Shown here: one piece after another, positions 22,601-34,500 of the stretch
Position numbering within the stretch: position 1 is the stretch's first letter
How the letters are laid out: each line of letters starts with the position of its first letter
Source of the DNA: Rhypophila decipiens
Lineage: Eukaryota > Ascomycota > Sordariomycetes > Sordariales > Naviculisporaceae
Reading direction: 5' to 3'
DNA length: 64,000 bases
Assembly (NCBI GenBank): GCA_033297075.1
Contig: MU858096.1
Coordinates: 124,001-188,000 of the forward strand
Program-made: the position numbers and the translations under genes
The notes under the pieces: generated by a model
What the model was told of the DNA's origin: nothing
What the model saw: only the letters and a program-made list of their open reading frames with translations
Databases searched by the model: none

Positions 22601-23988
22601 CGGGAAACAACAAGACCGAACCCAAGTCGATTCCGAGGGCGGTTGTGGTGGTCGTGGTGCTTGGAGTGGCACGCGTAAATTACAATCTCATGTTTATAGT
22701 GGGAGCCTGGGAGCCTCTGTGCTCGAAAGTATGGCTGCAGGCCAGGTTGCCGGCTGGTATACGAGGGGCAGCTGTGTGCAGCTGTGCACCAGCCACCGCA
22801 CCCTTTCGTTTGGGTGGCTTTAGTGGAGCCCGAGGTTGTCGGGCCCGTTCCCGTGCGTCCATGCAAGCGGTCGATCACGTGGATCTGCTCCACACTTTCA
22901 AGGCACCGAGATTCAGAATTTCGAGATTCGCGCAGTGGGTCCGTTGCTGTCCATTGTGTCCAATCGCTGGCAAGCCCGCCCAACATCCAGGCAGCAGCAT
23001 TTGCACCCACCCCACCTGCAGGCCAATGCATGTGCTCCGCCAGCAGCCGCCTGAGTTTCCATCTTCCTTGTCTGTGTCGTGGGACAGTCCTTCGATACTC
23101 CGTAGGCACCGAGATAACCAACAGCGATGCCCAAGCCCGAGACCACTTTTTTTGTGAAGCGTCGATTACAGTGGCGTTGTATCTGCTTCCCATGTCATCG
23201 TGATGGCTTCTTGGATTTCTCATCCATCGACCAGCAGCATCCGTACTTTGTACTTATCGAGTGCCGAGAACAGCGTGCATCCCGTCCCGTTTCCCTGACC
23301 AGCTCGAGTCGTCCCATGTCTATTTCTGGCGCCGGAGAGGTACCGGTAGCTTGTTCGATCTGAGCCCATCTTGGTACCACTTGCGAATATCGACCTCGAC
23401 AGACACCTGCAACATATGCTCTCTTTTGGCCCGATGTCGACAGACAGTCAGACACTCCGTCCACCCACCAAGTGAGCGGGCAACAAGCAGCTCGACCGCC
23501 ACCAGATCAAGAGCCCATTATCTCCGAGGTCTAGCTGGGGCTTATTGTACCAGCACCAGCACGACACGCCGACACCTCAGCCATATCAACCAGAAACAGA
23601 GGTGACAGCGCCAGTGGCAGCGCCATTATCTCCTCTCCCAGTTGCTTCTGCAGTTGCCTCTGTTTGGTGTGAACCGCCTCATTCTTTGCGTGGGCATTGC
23701 AACCCATTTTCGTGGGCGCGCATACTCCATAGCTTGGGCCATCCATTCTGGTCTTGGCCATTGCTGGACATGTATTGATCTTCTGCCTATCCCCTTCGCA
23801 GTTGTCAGGGCGTTTGCTTCTATGTTCCGGAGTGGCATCTTGTCCTTAGCGGTCCTCCCAGTCTTAGAGGATACCAACAACAGTCCTCATACTAGACTGG
23901 CAAGAGTCTTGCACGAGTCTTCAAAGACACTGTCAACATCAACACCCCTTATCCAGGTGCTCTTTCCCAGGCACCTCAAGTCTCCAGG
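19695..23988. other. 4.3-kb gene-poor region
   Basis: Both strands were read. The longest frames (22537-23157 on + and 22594-23223 on -) overlap each other, lack recognisable motifs and have no credible splice neighbours. The last 400 bases before 23989 are pyrimidine-rich and likely form the promoter and leader of the HeLo-like gene. No tRNA, transposase remnant or obvious repeat was found. It could contain decayed mobile DNA too diverged to see by eye. Confidence 0.5.
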
Positions 23989-26900
23989 ATGGAGTCCTAT
24001 CTTCCCATGGGCGCCATTGGTGTCCAGAGACGGCTGAGCCGTCTCTACAACGACACCAAAAAGTCGTCCGACTTTGTCAAAGAACCCGTTGTCCAGCACT
24101 CGGAAGCCGACCCTGAGATCAAATCTCTCCACCGCAAACTCCGGATCCAGAAAGACCGCTTGACCAGTTGGGGTCTCGAATGGTCAGACCCTAACCAGTC
24201 GGCCGAGGTCCTCATCGATTCCTCCCTCTCCAAGGCTGGCCTCAGTGAGCTGGTCGGCAGTATCATGTCGACCATTAAGGATATCCTGGCTGAGGCCGAG
24301 CCGTTATGGAACAGCTCTCGGAGGCTGGCTGGCGAGCGGGTGGATCCCGAACCTACGCCGAAAAGGGGGGAGAAAATACAGCTGGTTGTTTGGGACAAGA
24401 ATCGCTTCGAAGACCTCGTGCGTGATCTCACAACCTCCATCGACACGCTCTACGACCTGTCCCGGACCAGATCCTCTTATGCGCAACCTTCGCCGCTGGC
24501 TCTCCGAGAGAGGCTCACCAAGACCACCTCCTCGACCGAAGACCTCCGCCCTTTTGAGTCTTCGAGAATACAGACTCCCCAGCACATCGACCCGACGACC
24601 CTGACGAATCTGCGGACGATGCAAGCGGAACCGATGACCGAGACGACCGGGCAGGACACGCGGCGGGAGATCGTCTTCATGAACAAGCAGGCGTACGCCG
24701 ACCTGATGCAACGCTCCGGGGCGGGGGCACAGAAGCAGCCTTATGCCCCCCTGCTGCTGGAGTATGCAACGTTCGACTCGATCTACTCCTTGACAGGAAT
24801 ATCACCGCCCATGGCTCGCTTCGAGAAGCTCTCTGCCGGCCTTCAGAGCGAGCCTCAACGATCCCCAGGCTCATGGACTGGTCTGCCGCGACTGTTGGGC
24901 TATTTCGAGGATATGGAGAACTCTAGGTTCGGCTTGGTCTATCGGTTTCCTCGCACCTTCAACCCTGTCTCGTTTGAGCATCTCACGCAGAACCCACTCT
25001 ACAACCTCTGCTCTCTTGCAGACTTGCTGGCTCGCCCCGACTTTGAGCCAAAGCTGGAGGCCAAGTTCAGGTTGGCAGCAAACCTGGCCAACACTGTCTT
25101 TGACATGCATGCAAGGGGCATCACACACAGCAATCTCGTATCTGATAATGTCTCTTTTTGCAACGCAGTGGGCACTGATCCGGAGGTCAGTGGTGTGACA
25201 ATGGGCGAAGTCGACATCCGAAGACCCCTTATCTCGGCTTTTGATCTCTTTTGGGACCCGCAAACACAGGATGCTGCAACTCCCTTTTCCCTCTATCGAC
25301 ATCCCCTCGACCCTAGAAATAGCCTCCAGTCTCCACTGGCCGCAAAAGCCGATTCCAAGACATTCGACCTGTACTCTCTCGCCATGATTCTCCTTTCGGT
25401 GGGTCTTTGGAACAAGCTCGAGAATATTGTTACCAATCCATCACAGCCCGTCATATCCGAGGCCGTGCTCGACCAGCTTGCTATCAGGTGTGGCACTCTT
25501 TACATGAAGGCGGTACAAACGTGCTGGAACGCTGTGGATCAGGAGCTAGCTGGCGTGCACACGGCGGAACGGATAGTGTCACACGTGCACCTGAAAGCAA
25601 GCCGCTATCTGGAGGCGTGTTGTATCATTGACGGAGTGAGCAATCTGGAGGAGAGATTAGGAGACGATCTGGGCGAAACACGGCCTGAAGCAGCGAGCAT
25701 CTCGTCGCTTGCCGGTCCTTCGGGGGCTGGGAAATCCGAAAAGGCTCGAGCCGCCACACCGCCAGCTGCAAGGAACGAAAGTGACATTCCTTCAACGACT
25801 CCAGCTCCAGCAGTGCAACAGGTGGAGCCACAGGTCGAGACTCCAGGTAAGAAAGCTCCATCCAAAGTTGGGACGAAAGCTGTGGCGAAGATGGGATGGA
25901 TTCAAGGGAGCGAAATAAAGACAGGATGAAGAAGTCGCTAACTTTCAGCAGTAACTATTCCGGAAGATGCGAAACAACGCTCAGCCAAAATGCGACTTTA
26001 CCCCCAAGTCAAGTTATCGCCAGACATTGTTGACCAATGGAACCTGGTCGTGATGCCCCAAATAAATTCGGCATTGCGTCCTTTTTATCGAAAAAACCCC
26101 GAGTCGGTCGAAATCTCGCTCGAGTCGATCGGCGAGTCTGCACAAAAGACAAAGCCAACTGTTCTGGTAGTTTGCACGTCAGTTGGAAAGGTTAGGGCAA
26201 TACTGAAGAAACGACTGGGTGCCCTTTTCGAGGGTGCTACCGGGTTTGGCCTCAAGGTCTGCAGTGGCCAGGTGCTGCGTTCGAGGAACCAGCAACCGAG
26301 CCGAAGCATGGCAGGCGGCGAGAGTGATGGTGATGACGACACAGCCGCCAACCCTGGGTATCAAGAACGACCGGGAAACGGGGCTAGTATCGGTGCCTGG
26401 GTTAATGATCGGCACCTGCCTCCCGTGAGCTTGGGAGGTATAATCATGGTGGATGATAAGCTATATGGAATGACGGTCCACCACATGCTGGACGATCCCG
26501 ATCAAAAGGAGACCACGCTGGAGCTGACCGAAGGAGCGACGCGCAGTATGGCGGGCATGGCGGGCGTCCAGGATCTCGCGGCGTGGTATGCCCAGCAATA
26601 CCAGACTCCGGAATCTGACATGGACCCCGACAGCAGTGGGACCGAAGACTTTGCTTGCGAGTTTTCAGATTCGGAATCGGACGCCTTTTCTGAATCTGCC
26701 ATTACGAGCGACGATTCCGACGACGAAAGCGAGAGGGACGATGAATCGGAGATCGGGGACATCCCTGGGATTGAGCCTGGCTGCGGAGAGGGTTATGTTA
26801 TTACGCAGCCTGCTTTGGATGATGTTCCCGAGGAATTTTATCCTTCCCCGGAGACACAGGACGAAGACCATTTGGATTCGTACAGTCTTGGTGAGATGTA

Positions 26901-27753
26901 TGCTTCGAGCGGTATCCGCAGGCGTAACGAGTACGGCCTTGTCCATGAGATCGACTGGGCGCTTTTCGAGTTCCGGGATGATCGACAGCCGTGCGAGAAC
27001 CTCATTCCACGGGCGCAAACACAACCCGACCAGTCAGCGTCAGGATCAGGGGCAGGCGCAACTGTAATCCATCCTGCTTCAGTTGCTCCATGGAAAACTC
27101 TGCCAGGTCTTGAGGTTCAATGCATGGCACGGACCAGTGGACTGCAAACCGGGCTGATCCTTCCTGCTCTCAACTCGGTGAAGTTATATGGCCGAGTTTC
27201 ACCCAGCCATACATATCAGGTGACGGGGGCACCGGCAGCAAGCTCGGGAGTGAATGCTGATGGAAGCAGGGGACGCCGTCTTCCAATGGGCGTTCCGGGA
27301 GACAGCGGGGCGTGGATCGTCGATCGTGACCATGGTCAAGTTTGTGGTCATGTCCTAGCATGGAGCGCACGAAAGCGTGTGGCCTATATATGCCCAATGG
27401 ACGTGTTGCTCATTGATATCGCAGAAACTCTCGAAGCAAGCGAAATTCGCTTGCCAGGAGGCGAAGTTGTCGTGAGCACCTTGACCCGAACGAAAAGAGC
27501 AAGTCGGGCGATAGCGTTCGGCCATGGAGGCGAATCACCAATCCTACCGCAGGTCGGCCGCCGGCAGAGCAGGCGCTCACAGCTTCACGGCCAGAGAGAC
27601 TCCTTTCTGGCTGGTTCAGAGACTGCAGTTGATGATGACGATGGTGATGATTCTTATGACGAGGCAGTTGAGGTGGTGGAACTGGCGAGGAAGTTGAAGC
27701 AGGCTGAAATAGAGAGTAAGATACCCGTGGAAATGGACAAGTGGGTGGCATGA
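23989..27753 (+). CDS. HeLo-like / pseudokinase / trypsin-like protease fusion protein
   Basis: Exon 1 is 23989-25846 and exon 2 is 25949-27753, giving about 1220 residues. The 102-nt intron has a GTAAGA donor, a GCTAAC branch point and a TTTCAG acceptor, and the join is in phase, so two long frames become one. Residues about 5-115 resemble HeLo-type helical domains (a helical segment, then [19 protein letters not shown]). Residues about 235-560 are kinase-like but degenerate: the HRD region reads [14 protein letters not shown] (374-387) and the DFG position reads AFD (417-419), so catalysis is unlikely. After a Pro/Ala-rich linker and a conserved [15 protein letters not shown] block, a chymotrypsin-fold protease follows with a plausible triad of His797/798 (MTVHH), Asp955 (EIDWALFEF) and Ser1072 (GDSGAW). 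HeLo domains are membrane-targeting death effectors in fungal incompatibility; the arrangement recalls MLKL plus a protease. Two separate genes or an alternatively spliced one remain possible. Confidence 0.72.
25847..25948 (+). other. Intron joining the pseudokinase and protease halves, with NAGNAG acceptor
   Basis: Donor GTAAGA at 25847, branch point GCTAAC at 25937-25942 and acceptor TTTCAG ending at 25948, with a second CAG directly after it ending at 25951. Either acceptor keeps the frame, differing by one residue. If the intron is retained, translation stops at 25927-25929 after about 27 extra codons, leaving only the HeLo-like and pseudokinase modules. The sequence motifs are seen; isoform use is inferred. 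Confidence 0.7.
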
Positions 27754-29006
27754 CTACACTCGGGGCCCCACGAGACATTGGTCAGAGCCTTTTAATTATT
27801 TATTCAGGGTGTATCCGTATCGTACAAGCTTCTTCGGTATACGTATGGATGTTAGTCCTCCTCGCGCAATTGAAAATCATTACATGCATATCCTAGGGGT
27901 ATGTTGTGAAATGTATACATGAGCCATACCATGTGGTAGTCAAGGCCTTTATTCGGATGAGAGCGTGAGGATGCAGTTGTTAATGTTGACAAAGGCGTTT
28001 AGCTGTTATTGTTGACGCCCCTTTTGTTTGTTTCCTTCCCAACATGGTTCCCCTTTCCCCCTCACGCCCCCTGGACCCACTTCACAATGTACAGGCACGG
28101 CAGGGGCGGGGACGCAGAAGCTGCCCTTGTACTGTACATGTACTGTACGGATACTGGTAGAGCCCTCGCCTACATGTATCTGTACATGCTTATCGATTGG
28201 TATTCCTTTTGCAGTGACTTTCGTTTGCGCCCTGATTGAAAACTCCTGTAGCGACCTGCTTGAAGAAGTCATAGAATCCTAGGACTTGAGCTCGTTATTA
28301 GAACAACATGTAATGGTAGAGTATGGAAATGAAGGTTGAACCCCAATACTCCGTATAAGCAACCCGATACAAATTACCCCTGGAATCGATTCCGTAATTA
28401 CAAAGATCTTGGATGGTCGGAAAGAGCTGTCCAATGGGCGATTTTCAACACGCCCACATTTTAAGATTGAAGAAGAAAAGTCTCCTGATGATGCCGGGGA
28501 TCCATGACCGTCACGGCGCCAGACAGACGCTTGGTGCATCCTTCTCCATATTGTTCTAGAGCCAGTCTGGACCTTGCGAACGAGATGGCCTCGCAGAATT
28601 GAAAGCACAGAGCAATTTGCTCAATTCGGCGACCCGTCTGCTTTTTTTTGAAGTGGGCCCAAGCTCCTTGTGCTTGAAAGCAGTTACGGAGCATCGTTAT
28701 TTCCCTCCTTGGAATCTTTGGGCCCAGGCACCAACTCTACATTCAATTGTCTTTTCTTCGAAACAGCTCGGTTTCCAACGTTGTGAATGGTGATGGAATA
28801 GATATCTGCCGGTCCAGATTAACCACAAGCAACACGTCGTTCATTGATCAGCAGTCCGACCCTTCCTCTCTTTTACCTTGGCTACGTACAGCGAATCCGA
28901 AAACTCCGAACCTCGTATAACGAATCGAGGGCAGGAAAAGAGGAAAATGGGAGGAAGCGAACTACCTCTAGAGAGAAAGAGCAGGAGAAATACACAGTCG
29001 CAAACC
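27754..29006. other. Intergenic region
   Basis: 1.25 kb with the 3' end of the fusion gene and the desaturase promoter. Near 28.12-28.19 kb there are several TGTAC/GTACTGTAC repeats. No gene or RNA could be supported. Confidence 0.55.
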
Positions 29007-30448
29007 ATGAAGCTGCAACATGGAGAAATCGTCTTTGACGCAGGCCTTACACGACCCGACAGACTCGTTCTCGAGCAGCTCTGCCGCGATGCCTCCTCCC
29101 CGACGGCGATAGATACGGCCTCCACCAAGGCGACGATCGACACCCTGAAAGCGCTCAATAACCCAAATGACGCCCAGTTTGATCCCACGATCTTTACAAC
29201 CTGGGACCTCGATGATGTCCGCTCCTCGTCGCGCGTCCCCGGCTTTGTCCTCCGCCTCCTGGAAGAGTACATATCGTGGGCGCGGCGAGTGGTGCGGGTT
29301 GAGACAGACGTGGTCATGGTGACGCATCTTCTGCTCTACTTTTGCACCTCGATCCCATCGGCCATCCTCTTGTTCACCCGCTTCAGCTACCTCCATGCCG
29401 TCGGCCATCTCGCCATGCAGGGCTACTACATGGGCCCCTACACGCTGCTCAAGCACCAACACATCCACATGCGCGGCGTCCTGGCCAAACGGTTCAGCCT
29501 CGTCGATAACCTGTTCCCTTACGCCATGGACCTCCTCATGGGCCATACCTGGAACTCATACTACTACCACCACGTCAAGCACCATCACGTCGAGGGGAAT
29601 GGTCCGTTTGACCTTAGCAGTACCATCCGGTACCAGCGCGACAGTGCTGCGGATTTCGCCATGTATGTCGGTCGGTTCTTGGCCATGGTGTGGTTTGACC
29701 TCCCACGGTATTTCTTCCAGAAAAAGCAGCTTGCGCTCGGCTTGAAGACGCTTGGGTGGGAGTTGAGTAGCTATGTTGCCATTTATCTCGCCTTCCAGAT
29801 CAATGCCCGCGCCGCGACCTTTGTTTTCCTTCTTCCGCTGTGCTGCATGCGGGTTGCCTTGATGGTGGGAAATTGGGGTCAGCATGCTTTTGTAGACGAG
29901 GACGAGCCCGACTCGGATTTTAGATCAAGCATTACCTTGATTGACGTTGCGGTAAGCTTTCTTCTCCAGTTCTTAACTGTGCTCCTTTCCTCGGCTTTTT
30001 ATGGGGGGCCATTCCCCGTCTCGGCCTGTAACCCCATTTTTGTCTTGTTGGGGTGCCCGACAGTTATGCTCCGTCGGAGAATTATGTCCCAAGCCACTGC
30101 TAACAGACCATGAACTTTTAGAGCAACCGGTTTTGCTACAACGATGGTTACCACACCTCGCATCATCTCAACCCCCTTCGGCACTGGCGGGACCATCCGT
30201 CCGCCTTTCTCCAGGCGAAACCCGAATACGCAAGACAACAAGCCCTCGTCTTCCACGACATCGACTACATCTTCATCACCATATATCTGCTCAAAAAGGA
30301 CTATGAGCATCTGGCCCGCTGCTTGGTCCCAATTGGCGAGAAGCAGCTGGCCATGACCCTGGAGGACCGTGTAGCTATGCTCAAGCGGCATACGCGGAAA
30401 TTTACCGAAGAAGAGATTCGAAAGAAGTTTAAGTTGCCCTCACAATAA
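29007..30448 (+). CDS. Membrane fatty-acid desaturase/hydroxylase-like protein
   Basis: Exons 29007-29951 and 30122-30448 flank a 170-nt intron (GTAAGC...TTTTAG) and encode 423 residues. Three histidine clusters typical of membrane di-iron enzymes are visible: HQHIH (150-154), HHVKHHH (188-194) and, straight after the splice, HTSHH (326-330). Hydrophobic segments flank these clusters (for example around THLLLYFCTSIPSAILLF and ATFVFLLPLCCMRVALMV). The enzyme probably sits in the ER membrane and oxidises a lipid acyl chain, but the histidine spacing does not let me name the position or substrate. There is no cytochrome b5 domain. The ATG at 29007 (MKLQHGEIVF, A at -3) is preferred; an in-frame ATG at 28947 would add 20 basic residues. 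The third histidine box is rebuilt only by splicing, which confirms the intron. Confidence 0.83.
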
Positions 30449-31599
30449 ACTCGACTGGTTTTTCTTTCTTTTTGTTCCCTTTTGGTTTCCCACCGGTTTT
30501 CGTTTTCTTCTTCCCAGCTTGCATTGCATTGGCTTTGGGCGTGTTTTCTTTGTTGCATGTTCATCTTTGGACCAGGTGTACGGTGTACCAGCAACCCCTT
30601 GCCCTTTTAGATGTCAATATCGTTTGTGCTTCATTGAAAGATGATACCCATTTATTTCATGGTTGGGCTGGAGACAATACTCATTCTGATGCAAGAAAAC
30701 AAGACCTTGATAGACTAGCGCAAGCAACATTAGGATATGAAGACGACAAGCCGCACCGGTGAGGAGATACTGAGCCTCTGATGCCTTTTATAGGTATAAT
30801 GCATGGATAGACACTGAATGGTAATATAATAATACATAACCTACCTGATTACATAAAGGCTCAGAGCGGAACCCAGGTTGAAACTTACTTTGGGTTGTCA
30901 TGCCATTTACCTAGGGGACCAGATAAGCATGCACCACTCCTCTCATTCAGAGGCAGCGGCCTTCTCATATATAGGCACCACTCTTGTAGAATAGATGCCC
31001 CAACTGGCTGGAATCAATGTTCTGACTGGGTTGGAAAGTCAAATCTGACTGGTGCAGGTGGCTTTATGGAAAATGAGATTTATTAACGATAGTCAGGGGT
31101 ATACTAGTACTGGAGCAAATAGGAGAAACACAAACAATTGTACAAACTTTGGTAATCTCCTCCCATTCCTAGGACCTCATCCTCTTCGATGTTACTTACG
31201 ACTGTTGCTTTCTAAGTATTCTCGCTGATGACACATAAGACAGAGGCCAAAGACAAAGTAAGAACTTGGGCCGCCACCAAAAAAACCCGACAAGGAGAAA
31301 ATTGAGAAAAGTGACAGAGCCGGCAGCCACGCAGCTGCAGCCACAAACTAGCCAAGGAGACCATAAATAACTGACAAACTAATTGACAAACGAGAAAGTT
31401 GAGATTAAGAAAATTGCAACCAGTCGTGCTTGGGATTATCATTACACCGCATCGTGTTTTCTGTTTTCCCCCTTCCCCAAGAAAACCTCATAACCATCAC
31501 CTCAAGTAGCCCCAACCCTCTCTTCATATTCACCGTCATATGATTCGTATTGATGCAATTCAAGGGCCGGCCTCTGTAGAATATGGAGTGTCGATTGAA
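30449..31599. other. Convergent intergenic region
   Basis: 1.15 kb between the desaturase (+) and the KDEL-tailed protein (-), partly AT-rich near 30.78-30.86 kb. No gene or repeat was identified. Confidence 0.55.
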
Positions 31600-34500
31600 T
31601 CACAACTCATCCTTGATATGCTCCGCCTTCTCCTTGACCACCTCCGTGGCCTCGCTGGCGGCGCTGACAATCTTGTTCCCGACACTCTTGGCCGTGTCAC
31701 CTACATCGCCTACTGCCGAAGCAGCGGTGGCCTGTGCAGCACTTGCAAGGCTTGACGCCGACGACGCTCCAGTCTCGTAGGCAGCCTTCAAACGAGAGAA
31801 GACGCTCTCAGAAAAGGTAGGCTCTTTTCCGACAATGAGTTCAGACAAAATGCTACTGACCGCCGAATACTGCTCGGCAGCGCCGGCAGTCGCCGAAGAG
31901 GCGCTATCGGTAACAGCACTGGCAGCTGAGGCGGCATAATCACCAGCAGCGCCGTACGCGCTCGCATACCATGGAGTAGGAGTCGGCGCACCATACACCT
32001 GGACACTGATTCTGTTGACGATAACCTCCCAGCTCTCTGCAACCTGCCCAGCCGCAGAGGCGGCACTCCCGTAGCCAGCAGCAGCAGCAGACGCCACGTT
32101 CTCATAGCCAGCAGCAGCAACCGATGACGCATTATCGACCACAGCTGATGCTGCCGATGCCGCGTTGTCATATCCAGCTGCGGCGGCAGAAGAGGCATTA
32201 TCTGCTACCACTGAGGCTGCCGATGCTGCGTTGCCATATCCAGCTGCGGCGGCGGAAGACGCGTTATCTGCCACGACTGATGCTGCAGAAGAGGCCGACT
32301 CGCTGGCGACGGACGCGAGCGAAGATACCGTGCCAGCGAGATCCGTGGGTGTCGGGGTCGCGGTCATCGAGCTGACGGCCGACGAGGCAGCTGCCATGAA
32401 CTCGGAATACCTATCGTGGGCTACACCGAGACCAGCATAGTAGTTGTGCCTTGCATTCTCCAACAGCTTGTTGACATGCTCCGATGGTGTCGATGGCGTC
32501 GGGGTTGCGAGTCCAATCGCGATCTTGGCGCTCTGATACTGTTCTTCAGCCCAAGCGCGTCCCTCCTGTAGCCTCTGAGCAGCGATGGACTCGATCTGAG
32601 CCCATTCGACGCTGGGGACAGAGGGAAGGGGCAGGCTGGTGGGCAGAATATTCTTTGTGGGAGTTGCAGCACTCCCGACACCTAAATGGCTTGAGGCGGC
32701 CTTCAAGGCTTCATCAAGACGCGAACTTGCCGACTCCATTGCATTGCTGTATGCCGATGTGACCGAAGCGAGGAGTTGCTCGTGCGTTGGCTTGGGCGTG
32801 CCGTGAATCTGGACAGAGACTGCGGAAAGCGCTTGTGAATACTGATTATTTGCTTGCGAGAAAGCAGCAGAGTAAGCCGACTTGAGATCATCCCTGATTG
32901 CGTCCAAGGGGCTCGGCGTGTCATCCTCGTCATCATCCAGGACAGGCTGACGACTCGGGACAGACTGAGCGGCGGCACCAAACAGAGCAGGCTTGACATT
33001 GGTAACCGAGGGCGCCGCTGCTTCGGGCGAGACTATGACATCTTGACTCGCAAGGTCCTCGGCAGGCAGCTCAACGGGCGCGGGGCCATCTTCTTCTAGC
33101 TCCGTAGTGTTTCCGGCGAAGACTGGGGTTTCCTCCAGAATGACAGCAGAGGCGAGATCAGGCGTGTCCTCAACCGATGTCGCATCGGACACAGGTTCTA
33201 CTACGCTGGACAATTCTTCGGAAACAGTGCTGATAGATTCCGAAGCCTTCTCCACGGCGATGCTTGCTGTTTCGTGGAGGGCCGATGTGACACTTTGAAC
33301 GTCGCCGTCGGGCTTCACCAGTGACGTAGCATCGCCCAGGGCCTCCTCGACCTTCTCCACGACAGTATCCTTGACTCCTTGGGCGGCTTCCTGGGCTTTG
33401 GCAGCAAGGCTGGCCGCTGCTTCCTTGGCAGCACTGGCAGTCTCGGCGGCTTGTTGCATAAGCGTGCTATCAAACTCGGGAGTCTCGTCCGTCGCGATGA
33501 GCTTCCAGTTGGCCACTTGTTTGAGACGGGCGAGCTCCTTGGCGGCAGTTGCTGCAGTGCTCATGGCCTCGTCCTCAATATCGGCTGCTTCAGACTGGGC
33601 TGCTTCGATGCCCGGGTGGGCGACAATCAGCCGTTCCAGATCACCCTTCCACTCCTCGAGCCGATTCTTGAGTTCGTGGTATTTGGCCCAATCCTTGTAC
33701 GTAACACCATCCATCCAAGCCCATTTCATACCAATCTTCTGGAGCGCCAGGTCTCTTATCTCGTCCAAGATGGTGAAATGGGTCTGGGCCACGGTGGTGA
33801 TGGAATTCTGCATCTCGGCTTCGTAGTCTTCCCGCCATGCCCGTACCTCCTGAGCCTTTTCCTTGATCGCCACCCCGGCACGGCGAACAGCGGCAATAAC
33901 ATCTTGCTGACCTTTCTCTGCCGTCGACTCCTCCTTGGCAACGGCCCCAACGGCTTGCAGAATATCGGCACGCAGGGTGACCAGTTCCGACACGACCGCC
34001 GATTTGAGCGCTTCCAACCGCGACTTGCCCGTGACTCTTGCATTGCCCGTAATCATCTTCTTGGATATCTCCTGGACGCGCTCCTTGATCTCGGCTTCGG
34101 CCTCGTCGGCTGCCTTGGTGTATCTTTCTTGCCATTTTCTCAGGTCCTCAGCCACCTCCTTGCGGGCCTCACGGATTGTGTCACTCGCACCGTCAGCGCC
34201 ACTATCAGTTGGAGGAGGAGCAACAGGCTCGACGCTGGACCTAGCACGGACCGGCTCGCTGCTGCTCTCGGTCACTTTGGTGGCAGCGGAGCTTCCAGTG
34301 GTGGTGGTCGTTGTTGATGCAGATGCAGAAGCGCTCGGGATGGCAGCGGTCGAGGGACTGGAGACAGCCGGTTTGACAAATGACGATGACGTCTTGCTCG
34401 ACAAGCTGAGAACGGTTAGCTGTCTAGGCTAGAGTAAGACAATGCTGACGGAGAGCAATTACCTTGTTGACGCATCTTCAAGTGGTTTTGGGACCGTCTT

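Noticed and set aside
22537..23223. Overlapping frames of about 206 and 209 codons on opposite strands
   Set aside because: They occupy the same DNA, show no family motif, signal peptide or splice context, and their composition is typical of random open frames in GC-rich DNA.
25930..25989. Treating the HeLo/pseudokinase and protease frames as two separate genes
   Set aside because: Only 60 bases separate them, leaving no room for a terminator and promoter, while a strong in-phase intron spans the gap. Kept as an alternative rather than the main model.
28080..28200. GTACTGTAC-type short repeats as a regulatory palindrome or mobile element
   Set aside because: The copies are short, not exact inverted repeats and lack terminal structure or duplication; similar motifs recur by chance elsewhere in the window.
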